DNA of 45,908 bases. Origin: CAZWEJ01 sp964632435 (GTDB taxonomy: Bacteria; Patescibacteriota; Saccharimonadia; UBA4664; SCTI01). The translations under genes were made by a program, and so were the position numbers. Below, one piece after another: positions 1 to 7,705 of this stretch (the first letter of the stretch is position 1; each line of letters starts with the position of its first letter). Location: the NCBI GenBank assembly GCA_964632435.1, contig CAZWEJ010000004.1:1-45908 (forward strand). Reading direction: 5' to 3'. The notes beneath the pieces were generated by a model. The model saw only the letters and a program-made list of their open reading frames with translations. It did no database searches and was not told the origin of the DNA.

Positions 1-42
1 GATCAAGAGTGGCTTGTCAAAAGGCTAAATCTCAAAGCATAA
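1..42 (+). other. possible 3' tail of an upstream gene
   Basis: Frame 1 is open from the window edge for 13 codons and ends with TAA at 40-42 (peptide DQEWLVKRLNLKA). It could be the C-terminus of a gene lying mostly outside the window. The stretch is too short to prove coding, and the other two frames are not excluded. Confidence 0.2.
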
Positions 43-47
43 AAATA

Positions 48-76
48 TTTACAAAGCAAAAAAAGGAAGATAATAT
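48..76 (+). promoter_or_regulatory. sigma70-type promoter for the first orphan gene
   Basis: TTTACA (48-53) and TAATAT (71-76) are separated by 17 bp. The predicted transcript starts near 83, leaving a short leader with AAGGAG at 96-101 before the GTG start. Confidence 0.6.
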
Positions 77-106
77 ACCGCCATCCAACCTTCGCAAGGA
101 GTTGTG

Positions 107-844
107 GTGCAAGTTGAGTTGACGTTTGATTGGAGCAATATTCCCTTCGAAAGAATGGGACCTATTGACCCTCAATCATTTCATGAAGCGTGCTTCGCAT
201 TGTCTTCTGTTTTTCTGGATCCTGGCAATCCGGCGCATCTTTGCCTTTTCCTTCAGGGGGCGAGGGATCTGGCTGACCTCCGTGAGGAGACAGACCTAGA
301 GCAAGAGAAGGAGATGTGGGCTGGTGTAGAAAAAGATTCGATTGTAGCAGCTTACAGAGAATCAACAGAAGTAATGGGGCGGCTTTTTTCGCGAATGTTG
401 ACTTATGTTGATGCCCTTCCAAATAATGCAAGTGAACAGGCGCAGAATGGAGAGGAATTCGATTTTCTTCTAGAGGTACCGATTTTGTCAGAAGGTCACT
501 GGATTAACCTCCAAGAGGTAGTCATTGACTCAAGGGATGCTTTCTTGCGTTCTCTGAGGGGTAGTGATCTCGAGGGTGAGCTAGAAAGGCAGAGAGAGGT
601 ATTTAACACCATTGGTGGTCCAACGCAGTTGAGTCAGTTCCTGGTTTTCTGCCAGCTGCAAGGAGCGTTCAAACTCTTCGAAGAGACAACTGCCATATGC
701 AAAGATCTTGCTGCTGGGATGTGTACTGGTCTCTTTCGCAGGATGATCAATGACCTAGACAGCATTCTGCCTTACAGGCCTTTCGAGGCCGCTGTACCCA
801 TCTCTTATTTGACGGGTGGAGATAGGTACCTAATCGTCGACTAG
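107..844 (+). CDS. hypothetical protein, about 245 aa, orphan unit
   Basis: I do not recognise this protein. It is acidic and mostly soluble-looking, with no signal peptide and no clear membrane helix, and it has several predicted amphipathic helices. Tandem GTG codons at 104 and 107 could both start it. The GTG at 107 lies 5 nt after AAGGAG (96-101), so I prefer it; 104 would leave only 2 nt. It has its own promoter and a strong hairpin just after the stop codon, so it is a monocistronic unit placed before serS. Reading frame, ribosome binding site and flanking signals support a real gene. No motif allows a functional assignment. Confidence 0.7.
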   Translation: MQVELTFDWSNIPFERMGPIDPQSFHEACFALSSVFLDPGNPAHLCLFLQGARDLADLREETDLEQEKEMWAGVEKDSIVAAYRESTEVMGRLFSRMLTYVDALPNNASEQAQNGEEFDFLLEVPILSEGHWINLQEVVIDSRDAFLRSLRGSDLEGELERQREVFNTIGGPTQLSQFLVFCQLQGAFKLFEETTAICKDLAAGMCTGLFRRMINDLDSILPYRPFEAAVPISYLTGGDRYLIVD

Positions 845-850
845 AATCTT

Positions 851-870
851 GGCGGGGCTTAGGCCCCGCC
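851..870 (+). terminator. strong GC hairpin after the orphan gene
   Basis: GGCGGGGC (851-858), loop TTAG, GCCCCGCC (863-870): a perfect 8-bp GC-rich stem 7 nt after the stop codon. The trailing sequence is T-rich only in patches (ATTTC, then ATTTTT at 885-890). It is probably a terminator, although the U-tract is imperfect. Confidence 0.6.
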
Positions 871-881
871 ATTTCAATGCA

Positions 882-910
882 TTCATTTTTGGCTTAAACA
901 GGCTTATAAT
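882..910 (+). promoter_or_regulatory. serS promoter, apparently leaderless
   Basis: A perfect TATAAT lies at 905-910, with a weak -35 (TTCATT, 882-887) 17 bp upstream. The serS ATG begins at 917, only 6 nt after the -10 box, so transcription should start at or within a base or two of the start codon. There is no Shine-Dalgarno sequence. Confidence 0.65.
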
Positions 911-916
911 TAACTT

Positions 917-2146
917 ATGATTGATATCAGAAATCTCCGCCAGAATCCCGAAATCTACAAAACTTCAGCAAAAGCCAGAAATATTTCGGTCGATATTGAC
1001 CGCATTTTGGATCAAGATAAACGACGACTTGAACTACTTTCGCAAGTAGAAGAGCTCCGCTCTAAGCTCAATGTAAAAGGTAAGCCATCACACGATGAGC
1101 TTGAGCAGCTACAGCAGGATAAACAGAAGCTTGAGCCGTTAGAGAAGGAGCTTACAGACCTCGAAGCCACGCTAAATGAGGGGTTGTCGGTCATTCCCAA
1201 CATCCTAGCCGAGAATACTCCGGAGGGTGGAGAGGAAGATAATCGACAGGAAAAAACCTGGGGAGATGCAAAACAACCCGATTTTGAGGTTAAGGACCAC
1301 GTTGAACTTGCAGAATCAAACGGCTGGCTCGACTTCGAGCGAGGTGCAAAGGTTGCTGGTTCCAAGTTCTACTTTTTGAAGGGCGCAGCCGTACGACTTG
1401 AGATGGCTGTTATTAAGATGGCTATGGACCTGATTGAAAAAGAGGGCTTTACCTTGGTGAGTGTTCCGCATCTGGCAAACTCTAGAACCATGAATGGCAC
1501 CGGGTTCAACCCTCGAGGAGATGAAGAGCAGATATACGAAATCAAAGACGAAGATCTAAATCTGATCGCCACAGCCGAAATTCCGCTAACTGGTTACCAT
1601 GCTGACGAAATTATTGATCCTTCCAAGCTGCCAATTCTATATGTTGGGTACAGCCCATCTTATCGCCGGGAAGCAGGTGCATATGGAAAGTACAGTAAAG
1701 GCCTTTATCGCGTTCATCAATTCAACAAGCTTGAGATGTATGTTTTCTGCAAGCAGGAAGATAGCGAAAAATGGCATCAAAAACTAGTTGAGATTGAGGA
1801 GCAGATCTGCCAACTTCTTGGTATCCCTTACCGATTAGTGAGAATTGCTGCCGGTGATCTGGGAGCACCAGCTTATAAGAAGTACGATATTGAATATTGG
1901 AGCCCATTTGAAAACCAGTATCGAGAGCTTATGAGTTGTTCAAACGTAACAGATTACCAAGCCAGAAGACTGAATATTCGTACACGTGCCGAAGACGGCA
2001 AGCCGGAATTGGTTCATACTCTAAATGGGACGGCTGTAGCCTTTAGTAGAGTTTTTATTGCACTGCTTGAAAATCACCAGGATGCCGAAGGTAATGTCCA
2101 CTTGCCGGAGGCTTTGCAAAAGTATTACGGCGGCGGGGTTCTCTAG
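917..2146 (+). CDS. serS: serine--tRNA ligase
   Basis: Cytosolic class II aminoacyl-tRNA synthetase that charges tRNA-Ser (and tRNA-Sec where present) with serine through a seryl-adenylate. The N-terminal ~110 residues are charged and heptad-like, matching the long antiparallel coiled-coil arm that grips the tRNA-Ser variable loop. The catalytic core shows TAEIPLTGYH, the motif 2 region YRREAGAYGKYSKGLYRVHQ, and motif 3 LNGTAVAFSRVFIALLENHQ. Length (409 aa) is normal. The start is the ATG at 917 directly behind a TATAAT box, suggesting leaderless expression. The gene ends 17 nt before hpf, which has its own strong ribosome binding site, so the two are probably co-transcribed. Confidence 0.97.
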   Translation: MIDIRNLRQNPEIYKTSAKARNISVDIDRILDQDKRRLELLSQVEELRSKLNVKGKPSHDELEQLQQDKQKLEPLEKELTDLEATLNEGLSVIPNILAENTPEGGEEDNRQEKTWGDAKQPDFEVKDHVELAESNGWLDFERGAKVAGSKFYFLKGAAVRLEMAVIKMAMDLIEKEGFTLVSVPHLANSRTMNGTGFNPRGDEEQIYEIKDEDLNLIATAEIPLTGYHADEIIDPSKLPILYVGYSPSYRREAGAYGKYSKGLYRVHQFNKLEMYVFCKQEDSEKWHQKLVEIEEQICQLLGIPYRLVRIAAGDLGAPAYKKYDIEYWSPFENQYRELMSCSNVTDYQARRLNIRTRAEDGKPELVHTLNGTAVAFSRVFIALLENHQDAEGNVHLPEALQKYYGGGVL

Positions 2147-2163
2147 CCGCGAAAGGAGGACGC

Positions 2164-2538
2164 ATGATCAAGCTTCAAATAACGGGGCGTCACTACGAAC
2201 TAGACGACAAAATCGTCGAATATGTTGAGAGGAAGATCGGGAACCTAGACAAGTACCTCCCTAAAAATCACCCCGCAACCAAAGGAAGCGTAGTTTTAAT
2301 TAACGACAAATCAAATCGCCAAGACAACGACTTTGTATGCGAAGTTCACATCAACGTACCAGGTGAAAGGGTTCAGGCCACAGAGTCTACGGTAAACATG
2401 TATGCTGCAGTTGATATTTGTGAGCAAAAACTCAAGCAACAGATGTTGAGGTATAAAGACAAGCATCAGCCCTCAAAGAACAAGGGTAGGATGCTTTTTG
2501 CGAAAGCACTAAACCGTAATGGTGAAACTGTCGAGTAA
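2164..2538 (+). CDS. hpf: ribosome hibernation-promoting factor, HPF/RaiA (YfiA) family
   Basis: Small ribosome-associated protein that binds the 30S decoding region and silences ribosomes in slow growth or stress. The 124-aa product has the beta-alpha-beta-beta-beta-alpha S30AE pattern: an N-terminal strand (IKLQITGRHYEL), a first helix with KIVEYVERKIGNLDKYL, then strands and the helix AAVDICEQKLKQQMLRYKDK. It matches the short form, lacking the dimerising C-terminal domain of long HPF. AAAGGAGGA lies just before the ATG at 2164. It sits 17 nt after serS, giving a translation-linked pair. A hairpin-rich region follows. Confidence 0.9.
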   Translation: MIKLQITGRHYELDDKIVEYVERKIGNLDKYLPKNHPATKGSVVLINDKSNRQDNDFVCEVHINVPGERVQATESTVNMYAAVDICEQKLKQQMLRYKDKHQPSKNKGRMLFAKALNRNGETVE

Positions 2539-2545
2539 ACGTTTC

Positions 2546-2730
2546 GTCCTTTTGGACTCATCAGAAGAAATACACATTTCTTGACGTTAGCGGCAGAGGA
2601 GCAGAGCTGCAAACCTGACTGTTAGCTAGTCAAGCGAGCTCGATGCTCCTCCGCCGATTTACCGCAGAGACAAGCCGCCGCGTATCTCTGCGGCGTCTCA
2701 CCGGGGCCGGCGCGGGCGCAAACACGCCGG
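2546..2730. other. cluster of strong hairpins between hpf and the minus-strand orphan gene
   Basis: This non-coding stretch holds successive inverted repeats: GTCC-TTTT-GGAC (2546-2557); AAGAAAT-ACAC-ATTTCTT (2565-2582); a 66-nt compound stem with outer arms 2591-2603 and 2644-2656 (12 of 13 paired) continued by GAGCT/AGCTC and TGACT/AGTCA; CCGCAGAGA/TCTCTGCGG (2662-2670, 2685-2693); and CCGGCG/CGCCGG (2707-2712, 2725-2730). None has a clear U-tract. It may be a convergent terminator region, a stable 3' UTR or an unrecognised structured RNA. I found no tRNA, SRP RNA or RNase P signatures in it. Confidence 0.55.
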
Positions 2731-2736
2731 TAGCGG

Positions 2737-3174
2737 TCAACCCGGTGGGACGGTTGGTGTGGCCAGGTCGCTGGTAATGGTCGGGGCATCCAACAGCTCA
2801 TACTCCAGGATTTTTCGCACCTGGTTAATGAGGCTGTGTTTGTCGCGCTTTATAAGCACGTAATCGTCACCCAAGATCCAGCGGTTGATCCTGTCGGCGG
2901 TAACTCCCACATCTTTGTTGTTCTTCTTTTCGAGAATCTGAACAACCTTGAGAAACCACATTCCAGCGCGTCGTCTACGCGGGAGGGTGTTAACCCTAAG
3001 TTGGATCATTCCCGTGGGATATCCGCGGTCGTCCAGCTTCCAAAGCCATGCAGTGAAGGAGTTAACCTCCCATGCATGACATACTGCCTGAACCTCGACG
3101 CTGGTCCTGTTCGCTGTATCTGGATGAACCAAGAATCTAGGCGGATCCAGATTTACTACGAGCCTGTCGTTCAT
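2737..3174 (-). CDS. hypothetical protein, 145 aa
   Basis: I do not recognise this protein. It is basic, rich in arginine and tryptophan in the middle (AWLWKLDDRGYPTGMI, then PRRRRAGMWFLKVV), and has no signal peptide or membrane helix. The minus-strand ATG at 3174 is preceded by AAGGGAG at good spacing, which is why I prefer it to the overlapping 117-codon plus-strand frame. A candidate promoter lies upstream. The coding region is somewhat richer in G+C than secA and hpf on either side, and its 3' side is a dense hairpin cluster, so it may be an acquired orphan. The RNW-rich composition could suit nucleic-acid binding, but that is a guess. Confidence 0.55.
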   Translation of the reverse strand: MNDRLVVNLDPPRFLVHPDTANRTSVEVQAVCHAWEVNSFTAWLWKLDDRGYPTGMIQLRVNTLPRRRRAGMWFLKVVQILEKKNNKDVGVTADRINRWILGDDYVLIKRDKHSLINQVRKILEYELLDAPTITSDLATPTVPPG

Positions 3175-3253
3175 GTCAAACTCCCTTAGGAGGGCTTTTA
3201 GGTGGCCAACCGTTACGCTTCAAGCGCCTCACCTGATCGTCAGGATAAGCACT

Positions 3254-3282
3254 ACAATAACATAAAAAGTATCATCAATCAA
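3254..3282 (-). promoter_or_regulatory. candidate promoter for the minus-strand orphan gene
   Basis: On the minus strand TTGATT (3277-3282) and TATTGT (3254-3259) are 17 bp apart. About 75 nt of leader follows, containing two short hairpins (CCTGA-N3-TCAGG and CGCTT-N1-AAGCG), before the ribosome binding site. Confidence 0.35.
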
Positions 3283-3303
3283 TACCTGGGAATTGATCTG
3301 ATG

Positions 3304-3312
3304 TGATAAAAT
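3304..3312 (+). promoter_or_regulatory. extended -10 promoter for secA
   Basis: TGATAAAAT (TGn plus TAAAAT at 3307-3312) ends 9 nt before the secA ATG. There is no convincing -35 box and only a weak CAGG before the start, so the transcript would have a leader of about 2-3 nt. Confidence 0.45.
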
Positions 3313-3321
3313 AATCAGGTT

Positions 3322-5928
3322 ATGAACATCAGAAAAAGCTTAGATAAACTATTCGGCGACATCAGTAAGCGCGAGATTACGAAGGCACAGAGACGGGTTG
3401 AGCAAATCAATGCTCTTGAAGAAAAAATCAAGAAGCTAACAGATAAGCAACTCAAGGATCAGACTTCAAAACTCAAGGAGCGGCTAGAGAAGGGTGAAAC
3501 GCTTGATAATCTTCTCGAAGAAGCCTTTGCAACCGTTAGGGAGGCCTCCAGAAGGGCAATTGGTCAGCGCCACTATGACGTACAGCTCATAGGTGGAATT
3601 GTTCTAAATGATGGCAATATTGCTGAGATGCGTACGGGAGAAGGTAAAACGCTGGTTGCTACGTCTCCAACTTACCTTAATGCGCTCGCTGGAAAAGGTT
3701 CCCATGTTGTTACAGTTAACGATTATCTGGCTCGTCGTGATGCTGGGTGGATGGGCCACATCTATCACACACTCGGAATGACTACTGGTGTGATTGTTCC
3801 AGAAGCTACTTTTGGTGTTCCTGCCTACATTTTCGATCCAGAGTTCACAGATGAGGACGCAACAGATGAGCGCCTCAAACACCTGCGCCCAACTACCCGG
3901 CAGGATGCCTACAATGCCGATATCACCTATGGCACCAATAACGAATTCGGTTTTGATTATCTTCGAGACAATATGGTTAACGATGCTGCCAATATGGTCC
4001 AGCGCGACCTAAACTTCGCCATCGTAGACGAGGTTGACTCAATCCTAATTGATGAGGCTCGTACACCTTTGATTATCTCGGCTCCTGCAGAGGAAAGCAC
4101 AGATAAGTATGTCCAGTTCGCCAGATTGGCAAGGAGTCTAAAGGAGGGAGAAGATTACACTGTTGACGAGAAAGATCGGGCAGTAAGTCTTACAGATGAG
4201 GGCATCAAGAGCCTTGAGAAATCTCTAGGAGTAGATAACCTTTACGAAGCAGGTCTTATTGAAGAAGCACACCACGTTGAGCAATCACTCAAAGCTGAAG
4301 CTATCTTTAAGCGTGACCGCGATTATGTGGTCCGTGAAGGTGAGATTATTATCGTTGACGAGTTTACGGGTCGACTGAAGTTCGGGAACAGGTATAGCGA
4401 TGGTCTCCACCAGGCGATTGAGGCTAAGGAAGGAGTCCATATTCGTCAGGAGTCAAAGACGCTTGCTTCGATTACCTTCCAGAACTATTTCCGGCTATAT
4501 AACAAGCTCTCAGGTATGACCGGTACTGCCGAAACTGAGAAAGAGGAGTTTTACAAGATTTATGAACTCGAGGTCGTAGTAATACCAACAAACAGGACAA
4601 GTCAGCGAATCGACCACCCAGATAAGATATATCGCACCGAGCTTGGAAAGTTCAAAGCTGTTGCCGAAGACATCAAAGAGCGGAATGATAAGGGGCAGCC
4701 CGTTCTTATCGGAACCGCCTCAATCGAGAAAAACGAGGTTTTAAGTCAGCTGCTCAATAAACTGAAGGTTCCGCACGATGTTCTAAATGCGAAGAATAAC
4801 GAACGTGAGGCGGCTATTGTTGCCCAGGCTGGTCAGAAGGGGTCTGTAACTCTTGCAACTAACATTGCTGGTCGTGGTACCGACATCGTGTTAGGTGAAG
4901 GAGTTGTTGAGCTGGGCGGCTTGCATGTTATTGGTACCGAGCGAAATGAGTCCAGGAGAATTGATAATCAGCTTCGAGGACGTGCTGGTAGGCAAGGTGA
5001 TCCAGGTTCAACCAGATTCTATGTGTCACTCGAAGATGATCTGATGCGAATCTTTGGTGGCGAAAGAGTAGCAGGTTTGATGCAGACTCTCGGTCTAGAT
5101 GACGATATGCCACTCGAAAATCCGGTTGTTAGCCGTACTCTCGAAAGTGCCCAGAAGAAGGTTGAAGGTCACAACTTCGATATCCGTAAACGCGTTGTTG
5201 AATACGATGACGTCATGAACAAGCATCGAGAAGTTATCTATGCGAAGCGAAAGGCCGCTCTAAAGCATGCGAATCTCAAAGAAGAGATTCAGAAGATGCT
5301 AGAAAAGGAGTTTAAGACTCTTACTACAGTGCACACAGATGTAAGGACTGGAATCCTAGATACTGAGGCGGTGCTTGAGCAGGCGAGCGCGATGGTCCAG
5401 TTAGATCAGGGAATAATCGATAAGATAAAAAAGGCCGATCCCAGAGATGTTTCAGATATATTGATCGACTTCGCAAATACTACCTATGATGAGCGTGAAA
5501 GGCAGTTTTCAGAAGAGGGAATGCGTGTATTAGAACGGTTAGTGTATCTGCAGGTTCTGGATAGATTATGGATGCAGCATCTGGAAACGATGGAGTACTT
5601 AAGAGAGGGGATAGGCCTTCGTCAGATGGCTCAAAAGGACCCCTTGGTTGAATACAAATCCGAAGGCTTCCGCATCTTTAACAGGTTGCTTGCTCAGATG
5701 GAGTCCGAAATCGCTGGCATGATTCTTAGATCGAGTATAACCAGAGTAGATGAGCAACCCGTTGAAACAGCAATGACAAAGGCAGCCGAACAGGCTCAAG
5801 CCATGAGCGATAGATCTCAGGCAGGTGAGGATGGAGAGCCGCGAGCTACCGGCAATAGGGCTGCTAGAAGAGCTACAAAATCAACAAATAGATCTGGTTC
5901 AAAGAAGAAGCGAAAAAAGCGACGCTGA
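3322..5928 (+). CDS. secA: preprotein translocase ATPase SecA
   Basis: Motor of the general secretion pathway; it couples ATP hydrolysis to pushing unfolded preproteins through SecYEG at the inner face of the membrane. The 868-aa product shows Walker A MRTGEGKTLVA near residue 107, Walker B NFAIVDEVDSILIDEARTPL, the SGMTGTAETE motif and the NBD2 motif ATNIAGRGTDIVLG followed by LRGRAGRQGDPG. NBD1 has an insertion of about 30 residues around IFDPEFTDEDATDERL, before the conserved GTNNEFGFDYLRDN. The C-terminus is a lysine/arginine-rich tail (SKKKRKKRR) without the zinc-binding cysteine motif of proteobacterial SecA. It is transcribed alone. A secreted-protein cassette lies directly downstream. 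Confidence 0.98.
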   Translation: MNIRKSLDKLFGDISKREITKAQRRVEQINALEEKIKKLTDKQLKDQTSKLKERLEKGETLDNLLEEAFATVREASRRAIGQRHYDVQLIGGIVLNDGNIAEMRTGEGKTLVATSPTYLNALAGKGSHVVTVNDYLARRDAGWMGHIYHTLGMTTGVIVPEATFGVPAYIFDPEFTDEDATDERLKHLRPTTRQDAYNADITYGTNNEFGFDYLRDNMVNDAANMVQRDLNFAIVDEVDSILIDEARTPLIISAPAEESTDKYVQFARLARSLKEGEDYTVDEKDRAVSLTDEGIKSLEKSLGVDNLYEAGLIEEAHHVEQSLKAEAIFKRDRDYVVREGEIIIVDEFTGRLKFGNRYSDGLHQAIEAKEGVHIRQESKTLASITFQNYFRLYNKLSGMTGTAETEKEEFYKIYELEVVVIPTNRTSQRIDHPDKIYRTELGKFKAVAEDIKERNDKGQPVLIGTASIEKNEVLSQLLNKLKVPHDVLNAKNNEREAAIVAQAGQKGSVTLATNIAGRGTDIVLGEGVVELGGLHVIGTERNESRRIDNQLRGRAGRQGDPGSTRFYVSLEDDLMRIFGGERVAGLMQTLGLDDDMPLENPVVSRTLESAQKKVEGHNFDIRKRVVEYDDVMNKHREVIYAKRKAALKHANLKEEIQKMLEKEFKTLTTVHTDVRTGILDTEAVLEQASAMVQLDQGIIDKIKKADPRDVSDILIDFANTTYDERERQFSEEGMRVLERLVYLQVLDRLWMQHLETMEYLREGIGLRQMAQKDPLVEYKSEGFRIFNRLLAQMESEIAGMILRSSITRVDEQPVETAMTKAAEQAQAMSDRSQAGEDGEPRATGNRAARRATKSTNRSGSKKKRKKRR

Positions 5929-5958
5929 TTTAAGATAGTGCAATATCACACATATAGT

Positions 5959-5971
5959 TTGGCTTTGCCAA
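5959..5971 (+). terminator. weak hairpin after secA
   Basis: TTGGC-TTT-GCCAA lies 30 nt after the secA stop, followed by AGCAATATTTACTTG. The stem is short and there is no proper U-tract. The remainder of 5929-6078 is AT-rich and holds no gene that I can support. Confidence 0.3.
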
Positions 5972-6078
5972 GCAATATTTACTTGTTCAATTGATGAATT
6001 GTGAAAAGGTATAGTCATAATGCTTAACGAGGGTGACAAAACTTACAGATATACATAAGAAGATTGACCAGGAAATGA

Positions 6079-6107
6079 TTGACAAAATAGCCAAAAAGTG
6101 ATATATT
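6079..6107 (+). promoter_or_regulatory. near-consensus promoter for the GC-rich secreted-protein cassette
   Basis: TTGACA (6079-6084), 17 bp, TATATT (6102-6107). The start of transcription should be near 6114, which creates a leader of roughly 259 nt before the coding region, by far the longest promoter-defined leader in this window. Confidence 0.7.
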
Positions 6108-6170
6108 GCTATATTCACTCAAAAAGGTAATGGTGAGGTGAGTAATACTTCAACTTCCTGGATGAGGGAT

Positions 6171-6187
6171 CTTTGAAAACTGGATAG
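6171..6187 (+). promoter_or_regulatory. boxA-like element, copy 1
   Basis: CTTTGAAAACTGGATAG resembles the boxA antitermination element and flanking sequence of Gram-positive rRNA leaders and 16S-23S spacers (core TCTTTGAAAACT). A second copy matching at 14 of 17 positions precedes the next gene (7793-7809). The binding partner would be NusB-NusE; that role is inferred from sequence similarity only. Confidence 0.45.
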
Positions 6188-6225
6188 GCATGGGTTGTTA
6201 AGACCCATTCCAACTACTGCAATAT

Positions 6226-6293
6226 CCAGTGTACTGCTTCCTGCAAGTGTGTCCGTGCCGCCCACGACACATTTGCAGTTAGTAGTACACTGG
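6226..6293 (+). other. 68-nt compound hairpin in the leader
   Basis: The outer arms CCAGTGTACT (6226-6235) and AGTACACTGG (6284-6293) are perfectly complementary. After a 6x6 internal loop, TGCAAGTGTGTC (6242-6253) pairs with GACACATTTGCA (6266-6277) with one G-U. A GTG/CAC extension sits inside the loop. Twenty-five paired positions in 68 nt are unlikely by chance. Confidence 0.75.
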
Positions 6294-6372
6294 GCCTCGG
6301 CCCTGGAGCTTCGGTTCCAATAAGGGTCGGGGAATCCGACCGCCCCACGATACATGAAAGGAGGTGAGGTGC

Positions 6373-7701
6373 ATGCGCAACCTGCGCGGCATCATCACCA
6401 TCCTCATCGCCGCCGTGGTGGCGGTGATGAGCTTCACGGGAGTTGCTGGTGCGAACCAGCGGTTCCTGCCGAACGGCATCAACTCCGTCTCGCCGCTCAA
6501 GGCCAAGACGCAGGTCATGCAGTACGCTGAGGTCAACGACGAGTACGGCGACTTGCTTGCTCGTCAGGCTGGGCGTACTTCGTTCAATCGAAGTGAGTGG
6601 GTGCAGCGAGGTTACGGTAAGGCTCCGGCCAACACCCTGAACTCGTCCCTCACTCCTGCTGGCTCGCCGTCCACGCAGCCCGGTGCGGTGGGGACCAAGA
6701 CGCTCATCCTGGTCAACATTCGCACCAGTCGCGTCGTGCACGTCATGGTTCGGTGTGGCAACCCCCGCATCTCCAAGACGGGCAAGTGCGACTGCAAGCC
6801 TGTCACTGTGAGGAAGATCAACAAGATCCGCGTCTACAAGCGGTTCAAGAAGGTCGTGACTCACACCTGCCCTTCGGGACAGGCGGTCACAGTGACCGTG
6901 TCAGGTGTCGCCAAGGGTTGGGTTCGGGCTACGGTCTGGGCCAAGGTGATCGGTAGCGCCAAGATCAAGATCAAGAATGAGATCGCCCTCGCGGTCTCGG
7001 CCAAGATCAAGATCGAGTGCGCCACTCCGCCGCCCCCGCCCCCGCCGCCGCCCGCTCAGCCTTGCCCCGAGGGTACTTACCTCGAAAAGGGTGAGTGTGT
7101 GCGTCCCAAGGCGTACGCGAAGGCGACCGCCAAGGCAACCTCGTACGCTCGGGCCGAGTGTCCGGACGGTACGGTTGCTGAGGCGAAGGGGTACGGTTAT
7201 GGCGAGTCCGAGGCGTGGTCCGACATCTCGAAGGAAGACGCCTACAAGAAGGCGTACGCTGAGGCACTGGCGAAGGCGGAAGCCAACGCCGACGCCGATG
7301 CGTGGGCAACGGTGAAGTGCGGATCGAGTCCGCCTCCTCCGAACAAGCCGCCTTCGATCACTTGGATCAAGTGGCCACAGCACGTGTATACGGGGAATCG
7401 CTCCCTGTTGTGCGTGCAGGTCACTGACCCGGACTCCGGCGACTGGGTGGTCGCGGCCAGCATCACCTTCACCCCGATTTACGGGACCATGGAGGAGAAG
7501 GCCCCCGACCCCGAGGGACGTGCCAACGTCTGGTGCCAGTGGTATAAGGCGCCTGCTACTCCGGCAACGGAGGAGAAGGTTCGCGCCGACGCCACCGATA
7601 ACCACGGGATGCCGGCCCAGCCGGTTTTCTCGAACCCGTTCCCGATCCCGTACGCGGGTGACTCGAACCCGGGTGACCCCTGGTACGACCCGAACGCCTA
7701 G
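6373..7701 (+). CDS. secreted cysteine- and proline-rich modular protein, GC-rich, unknown family
   Basis: I do not recognise this family. The start is ATG 6373, 8 nt after GGAGG; a GTG at 6364 overlaps that site. Residues 1-27 form a signal peptide (RNLR, a hydrophobic core, then GVAGA). Two modules begin with CPSGQ or CPEGTY/CPDGTV, run into alternating small/charged segments (KIKIKNEIALAVSAKIKIEC; KAYAKATAKATSYARAEC) and end in a cysteine followed by a proline-rich linker (nine prolines; SSPPPPNKPP). The last ~110 residues look like an Ig-like or cadherin-like domain (PPSITWIKW, VTDPDSGD). There is no LPXTG motif or C-terminal membrane anchor. The alternating segments could be beta-structure. 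GC content is about 60 percent in a line I counted, against about 45-50 percent in secA, and codons end mostly in G or C, which suggests transfer from a high-GC organism. Confidence 0.8.
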   Translation: MRNLRGIITILIAAVVAVMSFTGVAGANQRFLPNGINSVSPLKAKTQVMQYAEVNDEYGDLLARQAGRTSFNRSEWVQRGYGKAPANTLNSSLTPAGSPSTQPGAVGTKTLILVNIRTSRVVHVMVRCGNPRISKTGKCDCKPVTVRKINKIRVYKRFKKVVTHTCPSGQAVTVTVSGVAKGWVRATVWAKVIGSAKIKIKNEIALAVSAKIKIECATPPPPPPPPPAQPCPEGTYLEKGECVRPKAYAKATAKATSYARAECPDGTVAEAKGYGYGESEAWSDISKEDAYKKAYAEALAKAEANADADAWATVKCGSSPPPPNKPPSITWIKWPQHVYTGNRSLLCVQVTDPDSGDWVVAASITFTPIYGTMEEKAPDPEGRANVWCQWYKAPATPATEEKVRADATDNHGMPAQPVFSNPFPIPYAGDSNPGDPWYDPNA

Positions 7702-7705
7702 CAGT

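Larger units (their letters stand above)
6114..6372 (+). promoter_or_regulatory. structured 5' leader RNA of the secreted-protein gene
   Basis: The leader contains a boxA-like motif (6171-6187), then hairpins ATGGGT/ACCCAT (6190-6208), a 68-nt compound hairpin (6226-6293), GGGC-CTCG-GCCC (6292-6303, sharing two bases with the previous stem), GGAGC-TTCG-GTTCC with a very stable C(UUCG)G loop (6305-6318), and GGTCGG-N5-CCGACC (6325-6341). An unusually complete Shine-Dalgarno sequence, AAAGGAGGTGA (6357-6367), follows before ATG 6373. It has no long ORF of its own. I do not recognise it as a known riboswitch class; it could control mRNA stability, RNA processing or translation. Confidence 0.65.

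Noticed and set aside
2591..2656. An integron attC-like site or a tRNA-like element in the compound stem after hpf.
   Set aside because: It lacks the RYYYAAC/GTTRRRY core pair, and has no tRNA D- or T-loop consensus.
2836..3189. 117-codon plus-strand frame opposite the minus-strand orphan gene.
   Set aside because: No ribosome binding site or promoter; the minus-strand frame has both.
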